From contig NZ_JABWRY020000001.1 of NCBI RefSeq assembly GCF_014269205.2, positions 2,914,001-2,978,000 of the forward strand: DNA of 64,000 nt, written 5' to 3'. The stretch comes from Pseudomonas kermanshahensis. GTDB taxonomy: Bacteria > Pseudomonadota > Gammaproteobacteria > Pseudomonadales > Pseudomonadaceae. Made by a program: the position numbers and the translations under genes. Shown here piece by piece: positions 26,650-38,541 of the stretch. The notes under the pieces were generated by a model that was not told the origin of the DNA, made no database searches, and saw nothing but the letters and a program-made list of their open reading frames with translations. Position 1 is the first letter of the stretch. The number at the start of each line of letters is the position of its first letter.

Positions 26650-28485
26650 TTGTATCGCCTGGGCTGGCTGGTTTTGTTTCTGTGCTTTTCCGTCAACACC
26701 CACGCTGCACCCACCCACGCGTTGACCGTCTACGGCGAAGCCCCCCGCTACAACCAAAACTTCCACCATTTCGACTACACCAACCCCAACGCCCCCAAGG
26801 GCGGCATATTGCGCCGCTCGGCCATGGAGATTGGCCAGTTCGACCATGTTCTGCCGTACATCGACAAAGGCATCGGCGTCAACGAAGTCGATGGTTGGCT
26901 GTACGCGCCATTGGCCGTGCGCTCATTCGATGAACCCTACACCGTCTACGGCCTGATTGCCCGGCGCATGGAACGTGGCCCGGACGATGCCTGGCTGCGC
27001 TTCGAGATCGACCCCCGCGCCACCTTCGCCGACGGCAAGCCGGTGCGCGCCGAAGACGTACGCTTTACCTTCGAGCTGCTGATGAGCAAAGGCAGCCTCA
27101 AGTACCGCACCCAGTTCGCCGAGGTCGCTGGGGTTACCGTAGAGGGCCCGCATCGCGTGCGCTTCGACTTCAGGCAACCCCATGGCCGCACCCTGCCCTT
27201 GGACTTGGCCAGCCTGCCGGTGCTGCCCGAGCATGACTGGCAACAACGCGATTTCGCCAACGGCGCCGGCTTCGACAAACCGGTCGGCAGCGGCCCGTAC
27301 CGCATCGGCCAGATCGACAATGGCCGCAGCATCAGCTTTGAACGTGACCCAACCTGGTGGGCCAAAGACCTCCCCGTCAGCCGTGGCCGCTACAATTTCG
27401 ACACGCTGCGCATCGAATACTTCGGCGACACCGAAGTGGCGCGGCAGGTGCTGAAAGGGGGCGGCTACGATTACAACCGCGAGTTTTCTGCCACGGCCTA
27501 CACCCTCGGCTACAACGGCGCGCAGCTGGACGACGGCCGTCTGCAGCGCGCGCACCTGGGCCCGGCCAAACCGCAGGTTGCCCAAGGTTATGTGTTCAAC
27601 CTGGACAAACCGCCGTTTCGCGACCGCCGCGTGCGCCAGGCGCTGGGCATGCTCTGGGACTACGAGTGGAGCAACCGGCAGATGATGCGCAACCTCTACA
27701 TCCGCCAGCAGAGCGTGTTTTCCAACACCCCACTGGCCGCCCGCGTATTGCCCGACGTCAGCGAACTCGAACTGCTGGAGCCATTACGCGGCAAGGTGCC
27801 AGATGAGGTCTTCGACCGCGTGTTCACCGCCCCGGTCACCGATGGCACGGGCATCATCCGCACGCAACAGCTGCAAGCGTTGGCCTTGTTGCAGCAAGCC
27901 GGCTGGCACCCCGAGGGTGACCGCCTGGTGAACGCCCAAGGCGAGCCGCTGGAATTCACCTTCCTCAACGGCCAGGCTGGCCTGGAACGCCTGCTGCTGC
28001 CATGGAAGCGCAACCTGGCGCAGATCGGCGTCACCCTGAACATCCGCAATGTCGACTCGGCCCAATACGTCAACCGCCTGATGGCGCGTGACTACGACAT
28101 GATCGTGACCGGCTACCCAGTCACGCTGTCGCCGGGGGCCGAGCTGTACAACTACTTCGGTTCGGCAGCGGCCCACGACCCCGGCTCGAACAACCTGATG
28201 GTGCTGCAGGACCCTGCAGTGGACAGCCTGATCGACGGCCTGGTACGCGCCAGCACGCAAGCCGACATGCTGCGCCATGCCCATGCCCTGGACCGCGTGC
28301 TGCAGTGGAACTACTACTGGATCCCCAACTACTACCCGCCCGGCAGCTCCACGGCCTGGTGGAACCGCTTTGGCTTGCCCAAGGTTCAGGCCACCTATGA
28401 CGAAGGCCTCGACACCTGGTGGGAAGTCAGCCCTACCCCGCTGACCAACGCGCAGATGGCCGAACGCCTGAAGGCCTCACCATGA
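26650..28485 (+). CDS. ABC transporter extracellular solute-binding protein, family 5 (YejA-like)
   Basis: A family 5 peptide-binding protein of about 611 residues. [20 protein letters not shown] is a signal peptide, after which [30 protein letters not shown] matches the YejA start. The start codon is uncertain: the frame is open from 26530, but the part before 26650 is translated REP sequence. The TTG at 26650 is the first codon that opens directly on the signal peptide, yet it has no well-spaced ribosome site. Four-base overlap with yejB. In E. coli YejABEF imports peptides such as microcin C. Confidence 0.85.
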   Translation: MYRLGWLVLFLCFSVNTHAAPTHALTVYGEAPRYNQNFHHFDYTNPNAPKGGILRRSAMEIGQFDHVLPYIDKGIGVNEVDGWLYAPLAVRSFDEPYTVYGLIARRMERGPDDAWLRFEIDPRATFADGKPVRAEDVRFTFELLMSKGSLKYRTQFAEVAGVTVEGPHRVRFDFRQPHGRTLPLDLASLPVLPEHDWQQRDFANGAGFDKPVGSGPYRIGQIDNGRSISFERDPTWWAKDLPVSRGRYNFDTLRIEYFGDTEVARQVLKGGGYDYNREFSATAYTLGYNGAQLDDGRLQRAHLGPAKPQVAQGYVFNLDKPPFRDRRVRQALGMLWDYEWSNRQMMRNLYIRQQSVFSNTPLAARVLPDVSELELLEPLRGKVPDEVFDRVFTAPVTDGTGIIRTQQLQALALLQQAGWHPEGDRLVNAQGEPLEFTFLNGQAGLERLLLPWKRNLAQIGVTLNIRNVDSAQYVNRLMARDYDMIVTGYPVTLSPGAELYNYFGSAAAHDPGSNNLMVLQDPAVDSLIDGLVRASTQADMLRHAHALDRVLQWNYYWIPNYYPPGSSTAWWNRFGLPKVQATYDEGLDTWWEVSPTPLTNAQMAERLKASP

Positions 28486-29540
28486 CGGCCTATATTCTGC
28501 GGCGCCTGTTGCTGATCATTCCGACGCTGCTGGCGATCCTGCTGGTCAATTTCGCGATCGTCCAGGCGGCGCCTGGTGGCCCGGTGGAGCAAGCGGTGGC
28601 GCGGCTGCAGGGTATCGGCGGCGGCGCACCAGGCGCCCGGGCCGAGGTGGCGCATGGCGAGTCACGGGCCACCCGCGGCCTGGACCCCAAGCTGATCGAG
28701 GCGATCAAACACCAATACGGTTTCGATAAATCAGCCCCCGAGCGCCTCTGGCTGATGCTCAGCCAGTACGCCCGCCTCGACTTCGGCCAGAGCTTCTTTC
28801 GTGGGGCCAAGGTCACCGACCTGATCCTCGACAAGCTCCCGGTCACCCTGTCGCTCGGCTTCTGGGCCACGCTCATCACCTATCTGGTTTCTATCCCCTT
28901 GGGTATCCGCAAGGCGGTGCGCCATGGCAGCCGCTTCGATGCCTGGAGCAGCGCACTGATCGTGATCGGCTACGCCCTGCCCTCGTTCCTGTTCGCCCTG
29001 TTGCTGATCGTGCTGTTCGCCGGCGGCACGTCGCTGAACTGGTTCCCGGTGCGCGGCCTGGTGTCGGAAAACTTCGACCAGCTCAGCCTGCTGGGCAAGG
29101 TCGCCGACTATTTCTGGCACCTGGTGCTGCCGGTCGGCGCACTGGTGATCGGCGGCTTCGCCACCCTGACCCTGCTGACCAAGAATGCATTCCTTGACGA
29201 GATCTCCCGCCAGTACGTGGTCACCGCCCGGGCCAAGGGGCTGAGCGAGCGGCGCGTGCTGTACGGCCACGTGTTGCGCAATGCCATGCTGCTGGTGGTG
29301 GCCGGGCTGCCCCAGGCACTGATCACGGTGTTTTTTGCAGGTTCGCTGCTCATCGAAGTAATCTTCTCCCTCGATGGCCTTGGCCGGATGAGTTACGAAG
29401 CCGCCGTGTCGCGTGACTACCCGGTGGTCTTCGGCACGCTGTTCATCTTTACCCTGGCGGGCTTGTTGATCCGTCTGATCGGCGATGTGTGCTACACCCT
29501 GCTCGACCCGCGTATCGACTTCGACACGAGGGCCAACTGA
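28482..29540 (+). CDS. yejB: ABC peptide transporter permease, YejB-like
   Basis: 352 residues, six predicted helices, with the DppB-type N-terminus ([34 protein letters not shown]) and the EAA loop near the end ([23 protein letters not shown]). The ATG at 28482 overlaps the yejA stop (ATGA). It forms the membrane channel with the next gene. Confidence 0.92.
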   Translation: MTAYILRRLLLIIPTLLAILLVNFAIVQAAPGGPVEQAVARLQGIGGGAPGARAEVAHGESRATRGLDPKLIEAIKHQYGFDKSAPERLWLMLSQYARLDFGQSFFRGAKVTDLILDKLPVTLSLGFWATLITYLVSIPLGIRKAVRHGSRFDAWSSALIVIGYALPSFLFALLLIVLFAGGTSLNWFPVRGLVSENFDQLSLLGKVADYFWHLVLPVGALVIGGFATLTLLTKNAFLDEISRQYVVTARAKGLSERRVLYGHVLRNAMLLVVAGLPQALITVFFAGSLLIEVIFSLDGLGRMSYEAAVSRDYPVVFGTLFIFTLAGLLIRLIGDVCYTLLDPRIDFDTRAN

Positions 29541-30556
29541 TGCTCTCGCCCGTGTCACGCCGCCGCCTGCAACGCTTTCGCCGCAACCGCCTCGGCTGGG
29601 TATCGCTGTGGCTGTTCGCAGCGCTATTGCTGCTGAGCCTGGGCGCAGAGCTGGTGGCCAACGACAAGCCCTTGCTGCTGGGTTACAAGGGCGAGCTGTA
29701 CACCCCGGCGCTCAAGCGTTACACCGAACAGCAGTTCGGCGGCCAATTGCCGTTCCAGCCAGATTACCGCAGTGCCTACGTGCGCCAATTGATCGAGGCC
29801 CAGGGCGGCTGGATGCTGTTCGCCCCCATCCCCTTCAGTGCCGACACCCCTAACTACGACCTGCAAGTGCCCACCCCCAGCCCACCCAGTACCAGCAATT
29901 GGCTGGGCACCGACGACCAGGGGCGCGATGTGCTGGCCCGGGTGCTGTACGGTACCCGAGTGTCGCTGCTGTTCGCCTTTGCCTTGACCCTAGTCAGCGT
30001 GCTGATCGGCGTGACGGCCAGAGCCTTGCAGGGCTACCACGGCGGCTGGGTCGACCTACTGGGGCAGCGCTTGCTGGAGGTCTGGTCGGGGTTGCCGGTG
30101 CTGTACCTGTTGATCATCCTTAGCGGCTTCGTCGAGCCTGATTTCTGGTGGTTGCTGGGGATCATGGCGCTGTTTTCGTGGCTGACCCTGGTCGATGTGG
30201 TGCGCGCCGAGTTTTTGCGCGGGCGCAACCTGGAATACGTCAAAGCCGCGCGGGCGCTGGGCCTGCCAGACAGCCAGGTGATGTTGCGGCACATTCTGCC
30301 CAACGCCATGAACGCCACGCTGACCTATGTGCCGTTCATGTTGACCGGGGCCATTACCACCCTGACTGCGCTGGACTTCCTGGGCTTCGGCATGCCGGCC
30401 GGCAGCGCCTCGCTGGGCGAGCTGGTGACCCAGGGTAAGCAGCACCTGGAAGCGCCCTGGCTTGGCTTTACTGCGTTTTTCGCGTTAGCGGTGATTCTGT
30501 CGCTGCTGGTGTTCATCGGCGATGCGCTGCGCGAAGCGTTCGATCCACATGGTTAA
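29540..30556 (+). CDS. yejE: ABC peptide transporter permease, YejE-like
   Basis: 338 residues. A YejE-type insert of about 90 residues follows the first helix (YKGELYTPALKRYTEQQFGGQLPFQPDYRS), then five helices and an EAA loop (VKAARALGLPDSQVMLRHILPNAM). The ATG overlaps the yejB stop by one base (TGATG). No ATP-binding gene follows; a REP repeat and an unrelated dehydrogenase come next. Confidence 0.92.
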   Translation: MLSPVSRRRLQRFRRNRLGWVSLWLFAALLLLSLGAELVANDKPLLLGYKGELYTPALKRYTEQQFGGQLPFQPDYRSAYVRQLIEAQGGWMLFAPIPFSADTPNYDLQVPTPSPPSTSNWLGTDDQGRDVLARVLYGTRVSLLFAFALTLVSVLIGVTARALQGYHGGWVDLLGQRLLEVWSGLPVLYLLIILSGFVEPDFWWLLGIMALFSWLTLVDVVRAEFLRGRNLEYVKAARALGLPDSQVMLRHILPNAMNATLTYVPFMLTGAITTLTALDFLGFGMPAGSASLGELVTQGKQHLEAPWLGFTAFFALAVILSLLVFIGDALREAFDPHG

Positions 30557-30567
30557 TGCACGACCCC

Positions 30568-30663
30568 TGTAGGAGCAGCCTTGCGCTGCGAAGAGGCCAG
30601 TGAAACCCCTGTAAATCTTAGCTGCTTCCACCGGCCTCTTCGCAGCGCAAGGCTGCTCGTACA
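30568..30663. repeat. REP-type palindromic repeat, copy 4
   Basis: Arms TGTAGGAGCAGCCTTGCGCTG / CAGCGCAAGGCTGCTCGTACA around a spacer beginning AGTGA. One arm-end change (CTCGTAC instead of CTCCTAC). Located between yejE and hbdH. Confidence 0.9.
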
Positions 30664-30696
30664 AAAAGACCCACAACCTGCACTGGGAGCATTCGC

Positions 30697-31467
30697 ATGA
30701 CCCTCAAAGGCAAGACTGCACTCGTCACCGGTTCCACCAGCGGTATCGGCCTTGGCATCGCCCAGGTGCTGGCCCGTGCCGGGGCCAACATCCTGCTCAA
30801 CGGTTTTGGCGACCCGGCGCCGGCCATCGCCAGCATTACCAGCCATGGCGTGAAGGCCGTCCACCACCCCGCCGACCTGTCGGATGTAGCCCAGATAGAG
30901 GCCCTGTTCGCCATGGCCGAGCATGAATTCGGCGGTGTCGACATTCTGGTCAACAACGCCGGTATCCAGCACGTGGCGCCGGTCGAACAGTTTCCCGTGG
31001 AGAGCTGGGACAAGATCATCGCCCTCAACCTGTCGGCGGTGTTCCATGGCAGCCGCCTGGCCCTGCCCGGCATGCGTGCACGCAACTGGGGGCGGATCAT
31101 CAACATCGCTTCGGTGCACGGGCTGGTCGGCTCGACCGGCAAGGCCGCCTACGTGGCAGCCAAGCATGGCGTGGTGGGCCTGACCAAGGTCGTGGGCCTG
31201 GAAACGGCCGCCAGCAATGTCACTTGCAACGCGATCTGCCCTGGCTGGGTGCTGACCCCGCTGGTGCAAAAGCAGATCGACGACCGCGCCGCCAAGGGTG
31301 TAGACCCGCAGCAGGCGCAACACGACCTGTTGGCCGAGAAGCAGCCTTCGTTGGCCTTCGTCACCCCCGAGCACCTGGGCGAGCTGGTACTATTTCTGTG
31401 CAGCGAGGCCGCAAGCCAGGTCCGTGGTGCCGCCTGGAATGTCGACGGTGGCTGGCTGGCCCAGTGA
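30697..31467 (+). CDS. hbdH: 3-hydroxybutyrate dehydrogenase
   Basis: 256-residue short-chain dehydrogenase. NAD-binding GSTSGIG at residues 12-18, NNAG at 86-89, and the catalytic Ser139, Tyr152 and Lys156 (YVAAK) are all visible. GIQHVAPVEQFP and the C-terminal NVDGGW are typical of bacterial HBDH, which interconverts 3-hydroxybutyrate and acetoacetate. With the acetoacetyl-CoA synthetase 700 bases downstream it completes a route from 3-hydroxybutyrate to acetoacetyl-CoA. Start ATG at 30697 follows a GGGAG site. Confidence 0.93.
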   Translation: MTLKGKTALVTGSTSGIGLGIAQVLARAGANILLNGFGDPAPAIASITSHGVKAVHHPADLSDVAQIEALFAMAEHEFGGVDILVNNAGIQHVAPVEQFPVESWDKIIALNLSAVFHGSRLALPGMRARNWGRIINIASVHGLVGSTGKAAYVAAKHGVVGLTKVVGLETAASNVTCNAICPGWVLTPLVQKQIDDRAAKGVDPQQAQHDLLAEKQPSLAFVTPEHLGELVLFLCSEAASQVRGAAWNVDGGWLAQ

Positions 31468-31524
31468 GGGCCGGCCACGACCTGGCAATGGTCTTGCACC
31501 CTTTTCAACTGCAAGGAGGCCTAC

Positions 31525-32004
31525 ATGCGCCCACGCCCACTGTCCGCGATCCTGACCTTGACCCTGGCTGCCGCCGCCCCGGCGATGGCTGCCAGCTTGA
31601 AGGATATCGCGCCCTATCCTGAGGCGGAAAAAGGCTTCACCCGGCAGGTCATCCACCTGCCGGCCCAGGCTGACGAGTCGGCCTATAAACTGGAAATTCT
31701 CGCGGGCAAGACGCTGAAGGTCGACTGCAACCGCCAGCGCTTGGCGGGTAGCCTCGAAGAACGCACGCTCGAAGGCTGGGGCTACAGCTACTACCGCCTG
31801 GATAAGGTCGGCGGCCCTGCGAGCACCCTGATGGCCTGCCCGGATGGCAAGAAGACCGATGCGTTCGTGCCGGTGGTCGGCGAAGGCTTCATGCTGCGCT
31901 ACAACAGCAAGTTGCCGGTGGTGGTGTATGTGCCCAAGGACGTCGAGGTGCGCTACCGCGTGTGGTCGGCCTCGCAAGACGTGCAGAAGGCTAAAGTGGA
32001 ATAA
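31525..32004 (+). CDS. eco: Ecotin, periplasmic serine protease inhibitor
   Basis: 159 residues with a signal peptide (cut after about residue 23). Ecotin blocks are conserved: [50 protein letters not shown] and [15 protein letters not shown]. The two cysteines (68 and 105) correspond to the ecotin disulfide. The reactive site reads S-T-Leu102-Met103-A, so P1 is Leu where E. coli ecotin has Met. It protects the cell against trypsin- and elastase-like proteases. Its place between ketone-body genes appears incidental. Confidence 0.93.
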   Translation: MRPRPLSAILTLTLAAAAPAMAASLKDIAPYPEAEKGFTRQVIHLPAQADESAYKLEILAGKTLKVDCNRQRLAGSLEERTLEGWGYSYYRLDKVGGPASTLMACPDGKKTDAFVPVVGEGFMLRYNSKLPVVVYVPKDVEVRYRVWSASQDVQKAKVE

Positions 32005-32026
32005 GAAGCTCGCATCACGCTGACAG

Positions 32027-32120
32027 GCAGGAGCAGCCTTGCGCTGCGAAGAGGCCAGTAATAGCGCCGAAGATTTACAGTGTCTTCACTGGCCTCTTCG
32101 CAGCGCAAGGCTGCTCCTAC
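32027..32120. repeat. REP-type palindromic repeat, copy 5
   Basis: Arms GCAGGAGCAGCCTTGCGCTG / CAGCGCAAGGCTGCTCCTAC, spacer starting AGTAATAG and containing GAAGATT. Located between eco and the acetoacetyl-CoA synthetase gene; the reading frame of the latter happens to be open through the repeat. Confidence 0.9.
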
Positions 32121-32149
32121 CCCCCTCCCGCAACAACTGGAGGTTCGCC

Positions 32150-34108
<1,959 letters not shown>

Positions 34109-34145
34109 TGGCGCCCTTTTTTTTACCCCGAAGCACAGGTGTCCC

Positions 34146-34421
34146 ATGAAAGCTCAAGCCCGCCACATCCTGGTCAAGACCGCTGACGAAGCCGAAAAGC
34201 TCAAGCAGCGCATCGCCAATGGCGAGGCTTTCGACGTGCTGGCGAAGAAGTTTTCCACCTGCCCGTCGGGCAAGCGCGGCGGTGACCTGGGTGAGGTGCG
34301 GCCTGGCCAGATGGTCGGCGCCATCGACCAGGTCATCTTCAAAAAGCCGCTGCGCGTGGTGCATGGGCCGATCAAGAGCAAGTTCGGCTACCACTTGGTG
34401 CAAACCTTCTACCGCGACTGA
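34146..34421 (+). CDS. Parvulin-type peptidyl-prolyl isomerase (second copy)
   Basis: 91 residues, a single parvulin domain (QARHILVKTADEAEKLKQRI, FSTCPSGKRGGDLGEVRPGQMVGAIDQVIF, VHGPIKSKFGYHLV). It is clearly paralogous to the protein at 26241 but diverged, and is more basic. A run of seven or more T bases lies just before the start region (34118-34126) on the plus strand and may be the terminator tail of the previous gene. Confidence 0.92.
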   Translation: MKAQARHILVKTADEAEKLKQRIANGEAFDVLAKKFSTCPSGKRGGDLGEVRPGQMVGAIDQVIFKKPLRVVHGPIKSKFGYHLVQTFYRD

Positions 34422-34567
34422 CAGCACCTAGGTAGCAACAGGCCACCTAGCATTATTGCCAGTTGTTCAACGTCAGGCATTTCCCTACAACTCAGGCAGG
34501 ACCGATACGGTGCGCCTAAGCGCCGCGTCAGGCAGTGGTCCCCTTCTGAGGACACGGAGACCTGCCG

Positions 34568-36901
34568 ATGCGTTATCACCGCCTGCTTGCCCCTGCCGCG
34601 TTGCCACTGCTCGCACTGCCGACGCTTGGCTACCCTGATTCACTGACCGTCATGCCGGGCGACAGCCTGGGGGCGATCTCGCAAACCCAACAGGTCGACA
34701 CCTTCACCATGAGCGGGGGCACGGTCCAGTCGCTGAACCAGGGCCAAGGGTTCGATACTTTCACAATGTCGGGCGGGCGCATTATCGGTGCGTTCGAGGA
34801 TGGCGATCATGCAATCTTTTCGGGCGGCCAGATAGGGCGAGTCGACTTGAAGCTCGCTGACAACTACTTCGAAATGTCCCAGGACACTGCCGTTGCAACC
34901 GAGATCGACGGCAACCTGGTGAGCGGCTTTGGCAACGACACGATCCTGCTGCGCGGGGGCTCGATTGGCGGCAATATCAGCACCAGCGGCGGCCAGGACC
35001 GCATTACCATCAGTGGTGGTTCGCTCAAGGGGAATGTGCTCGCCAGCGCCGGCAACGACACCTTCACGTGGTCCGGCGGCAGCATCGGCGGCCGGGTCGA
35101 TATGGGTATTGGCGATGACTCCGCGACAATCGACAGCCTCGATGCCAAGGCCTTGAACATCAGCGTCGACGGCGGCGCTGGCAATGACACCCTGGTGTTC
35201 AACCGCAGCCAGGTGACGCGCGGTGGGTTGTACACCAACTGGGAATCCGTGGCGTTGACCAACGCCAGCCGATTCACCCTCGACGACACCCTCACCTTGG
35301 GCGACCTAGGCACCGACACACTCCCCGCGACCGGTACAGGCAGCTTCAAAATCGATGCGAGCAGCGCGCTGATCGCACGCCAAGGCAGCATCGTGAGTAT
35401 CCAAAACGGCAACAAGGTGTCGGTCGAAAACGCCGGCACGATAGACCTGTCGCAGGGCAACGATGCCCAGGGGCGCTTGAGCATTCAAGGCGATTACACC
35501 GGCAACAACGGCACCCTGCGCGTGAACAGCGTGCTGGCCGGGGATGGCGCGGCCTCCGACCGCCTGGTCGTCAGCCGCGGGGTTATCGCTGGCAGTACTG
35601 GCCTGCTGGTCAATAACTTGGGGGGCGCAGGCGCGGCGACCACACAGAACGGTATCCAAGTAGTCGAAGCCCGCGAAGGCGCTGTCAGCCGGAACGACGC
35701 TTTCGTCCAGACCCAGACGCTTTCGGTTGGTGCCTACGACTATCGCCTGTTCAAGGGTGGTATCACAGCAGGCAGTGAAAACAGCTGGTACCTGCGCTCG
35801 ACCTTAGTCGCCCCGCCCGCTCCGGCGCCGGCACCGCAGCCCGGCGAGCCACCCGTGATCGAACCGGCAGCGACCCCGCCTGTGGTTGCGGCGGCGCCCG
35901 GGCAAGCTGAACTGCCTGCGCCCGTACAGGGCAAGCCCTTGGCGCTGTACCGCCCCGAAGTCCCGGTGTACGCCGCTGCCCCTAGAGGCGCCGCGATCAT
36001 CGCCCGCCAAGCGTTGGGCACCTTTCACCAGCGCCAGGGCGACCAGCAGTTGTTGGCCGGCCAAGGCGGGCTCCCCGCCAGCTGGGGGCAGGCCTACGGC
36101 GGCACGCTGCGCCAGCAATGGACCGGCACGGTCAGCCCCAGCCTGGACGGTGACCTGTATGGCTTCAAGGTCGGCCAGGACGTGTATGCCAAGGTCAATG
36201 ACAGCGGCTATCGCCAACAGGTCGGCGTGTATGTCAGCCACAGTCGCCTGGACGCCGACGTCAAAGGGTTTGCCCTGGCCGTACAAGACCGCAGCGTCGG
36301 TGACCTGAAGCTCGATGGCGACAGCGTCGGCGCTTACTGGACGCTGGTCGGGCCGCAGCGCGGGTACCTGGATGCCGTGCTGCAGTACACCGACCTGGAT
36401 GGCCGGGCGCGCTCGCACCGTGGTGACAAGCTGAACATCAAGGGCCATGCCTGGACAGCGTCACTGGAGTCCGGCTACCCCATCGCCCTGTCGCAACGCT
36501 GGGCCGTGGAGCCGCAAGCCCAGTTGATCGCCCAGAAGGTCTCGCTGGACACCGCTCGTGACAGCGTCTCGCGCGTCAGCCATGACGCCCAGGTTGAACT
36601 AACGGCGCGCTTGGGTGCGCGCCTTGAAGGCACCTTCACTGGCACCCGTGGACGCCTGCTGCAACCTTATGCGCAGGTCAACCTGTGGCACGGCGACGGT
36701 GGCCGCGACACGCTGACGTTCGATGACCTCGACACGATCAAGACCGACTACCGCTACACCTCGGTGCAACTCGAAAGCGGTGTGGTGGTGCAAGTGAGTG
36801 AAGCGCTGAGCCTGCACGGCGGCGTGCAGTACAGCGCTAACTTGGACAGCCGCCAGCAGGAAGCCAGCGGCGTGAACCTGGGTGTGCGCTGGCAGTTCTA
36901 A
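34568..36901 (+). CDS. Autotransporter outer membrane beta-barrel protein
   Basis: 777 residues: a short signal peptide; a passenger with degenerate repeats of about 22 residues between about 40 and 190 (TFTMSGG, AIFSGG, ILLRGG, ITISGG, FTWSGG); a beta-helical region to about 410; a Pro/Ala-rich linker (VAPPAPAPAPQPGEPP); and a C-terminal barrel of about 280 residues ending in Phe. The passenger stays attached or is surface-exposed. No protease or lipase motif was seen, so an adhesive or structural role is more likely. Confidence 0.9.
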   Translation: MRYHRLLAPAALPLLALPTLGYPDSLTVMPGDSLGAISQTQQVDTFTMSGGTVQSLNQGQGFDTFTMSGGRIIGAFEDGDHAIFSGGQIGRVDLKLADNYFEMSQDTAVATEIDGNLVSGFGNDTILLRGGSIGGNISTSGGQDRITISGGSLKGNVLASAGNDTFTWSGGSIGGRVDMGIGDDSATIDSLDAKALNISVDGGAGNDTLVFNRSQVTRGGLYTNWESVALTNASRFTLDDTLTLGDLGTDTLPATGTGSFKIDASSALIARQGSIVSIQNGNKVSVENAGTIDLSQGNDAQGRLSIQGDYTGNNGTLRVNSVLAGDGAASDRLVVSRGVIAGSTGLLVNNLGGAGAATTQNGIQVVEAREGAVSRNDAFVQTQTLSVGAYDYRLFKGGITAGSENSWYLRSTLVAPPAPAPAPQPGEPPVIEPAATPPVVAAAPGQAELPAPVQGKPLALYRPEVPVYAAAPRGAAIIARQALGTFHQRQGDQQLLAGQGGLPASWGQAYGGTLRQQWTGTVSPSLDGDLYGFKVGQDVYAKVNDSGYRQQVGVYVSHSRLDADVKGFALAVQDRSVGDLKLDGDSVGAYWTLVGPQRGYLDAVLQYTDLDGRARSHRGDKLNIKGHAWTASLESGYPIALSQRWAVEPQAQLIAQKVSLDTARDSVSRVSHDAQVELTARLGARLEGTFTGTRGRLLQPYAQVNLWHGDGGRDTLTFDDLDTIKTDYRYTSVQLESGVVVQVSEALSLHGGVQYSANLDSRQQEASGVNLGVRWQF

Positions 36902-37521
36902 CGGCGCGCTGCCAGCAGACCGAGGCCAGCGCAGCCCAGCAAGGAGGCGCTGACCCGGTTGAACATCCGGCGCGGCCCAGGTTGGCTGAACCAGCGCTGC
37001 ATATAGGCGCCAAGGCCCGCATAGATGGCGATGGCGGCCCACTCCAGCAGCAGGAACAGCACGCCAAGCCACAGGAACTGCTCACTGACCGGGGTAGCAC
37101 CGCCGACCGAGACGAACTGCGGCAGGAAGGCTGTGAAGATCAGGATGGCCTTCGGGTTGCCCGCCGCCACCCAGAACTCCTGCCGCGCCAGGCGCCAGGT
37201 GCCGCGTGGGTGATCACCCGCCACCACGGCTTCACCAACAGGGGCCCGCCACAGCTGCCAGGCAATGTAGAACAGGTAGGCAGCACCAATCACCTTGATG
37301 GCGAGGAACAAGTATTCACTGGTATGCAGCACCACCGCCAGGCCCATGGCCGCCAGCGCAATCATGCCGCTGAAAGCGACAATGCGCCCGCCACCGGCCA
37401 CGCAGGCCGTGCGCAGGCCGTAGCGGCTGGCATTGTGCAACGACAGCAGGTTGTTGGGCCCGGGCGCCATGTTGAGGGCGAAGCACGCGGGGATGAACAG
37501 CAGCAAACTGGCAAGATCCAT
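36898..37521 (-). CDS. LysE/RhtB-family amino acid exporter
   Basis: 207 residues, six predicted helices, with the family start FALNMAPGPNNLLSLHNASRYG and the conserved NPKAILIFTAFLPQF. Members export amino acids such as homoserine, threonine or lysine; the substrate here is unknown. It is convergent with the autotransporter gene (four-base overlap of ends) and divergent from an AraC regulator, which probably controls it. Confidence 0.9.
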   Translation of the reverse strand: MDLASLLLFIPACFALNMAPGPNNLLSLHNASRYGLRTACVAGGGRIVAFSGMIALAAMGLAVVLHTSEYLFLAIKVIGAAYLFYIAWQLWRAPVGEAVVAGDHPRGTWRLARQEFWVAAGNPKAILIFTAFLPQFVSVGGATPVSEQFLWLGVLFLLLEWAAIAIYAGLGAYMQRWFSQPGPRRMFNRVSASLLGCAGLGLLAARR

Positions 37522-37651
37522 TTTTATTGTCCTCTGACATCAAGCGCTTATTTCGACCGCAGACGCGCACAGGGTCAAGTTACAGCCAGCCGAAAAAACT
37601 GTACGGGTCCCCTGCTACTGGTAAGCTTTTGCTCCTGTCGAGGACCCTTTC

Positions 37652-38461
37652 ATGCCCCGCTCACAAGCCCGCGTCTGGCGCGATACTGCCCTGCCCTTCG
37701 TCGAAAGCCGCCGCGCCTGCCACAGCCGCGCCTGCTACAAGGCGCATAGCCATCCGACCTTTTCCATGGGCGCAGTGGATGCCGGCTTCAGCCTGTTTAC
37801 CGGCGCAAGCGGTGGTCAGCAACGCCTGACACCCGGCACTTTGGTGATGGTCCCGGCAAAGCGTGTGCATGCGTGCAATCCGGCGCCTGGCCAGGCCTGG
37901 AGCTACCAGATGCTGCACGTGGATGCCGACTGGCTGTCGCAACTGCGCCTGGAGTCTGGGCTGCGCGGTGCGCAGGCGGGTGAGCCTGCACGTATCAGCC
38001 ATGTGCCCGCCTTGTACGGCCAGTTCTGCGCGCTGAATGCCTTGTTGTTCTCCAGTGCGAGCAACGGCGAGAAAGAGGCGGCGCTGATTGCTTTCATGGG
38101 GGACCAGGACTTCTGCTCGCACCCGACGCTGGAGGCGACACCGGCGCTGGGCGCCTCCCTGCTCAGTGGCCTGGTCGAGCGGATCGAGGCTGAGGACCCT
38201 GCGCAACTGAGCCTGACGTTGTTGGCCCAGGAGACGGGATTGGGGCGTTATCAACTGATCCGGGCGTTTCGCGCAGCCACCGGCCTGACGCCCCATGCCT
38301 ACCTGCTCAACGCCAGGGTCAATCGCGGTCGGCTTCTGTTGAACCAGGGCCTGGCGCTGGCAGAGGTCGCCTATCAGCTTGGGTTTGCCGACCAAAGCCA
38401 CTTTCAGCGGGTGTTCAAGGCGCACGTGGGCGTAACGCCCGGGCAATACCGAGGCCATTGA
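37652..38461 (+). CDS. AraC-family transcriptional regulator
   Basis: 269 residues. An N-terminal cupin-like sensing domain (KAHSHPTFSMGAVDAG, LTPGTLVMVPAKRVHACNP) precedes a C-terminal double helix-turn-helix (LAQETGLGRYQLIRAFRAATGLTPHAYLL ... LAEVAYQLGFADQSHFQRVFKAHVGVTPGQYR). It lies between two LysE-type exporter genes, one divergent and one 80 bases downstream on the same strand, so it is a likely regulator of amino acid export. Confidence 0.92.
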   Translation: MPRSQARVWRDTALPFVESRRACHSRACYKAHSHPTFSMGAVDAGFSLFTGASGGQQRLTPGTLVMVPAKRVHACNPAPGQAWSYQMLHVDADWLSQLRLESGLRGAQAGEPARISHVPALYGQFCALNALLFSSASNGEKEAALIAFMGDQDFCSHPTLEATPALGASLLSGLVERIEAEDPAQLSLTLLAQETGLGRYQLIRAFRAATGLTPHAYLLNARVNRGRLLLNQGLALAEVAYQLGFADQSHFQRVFKAHVGVTPGQYRGH

Positions 38462-38541
38462 GGCCCCGCGCAATAATCTTCAATACGGGCTCCAGGCTCG
38501 ACGCCAGACTGCGGTTTTCCCCTGCCGGAGTCGTCCCGCCC

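Noticed and set aside
34422..34567. Possible hairpin CTAGGT/ACCTAG after the second parvulin gene
   Set aside because: Only six base pairs with a long loop and no T run; not a convincing terminator.
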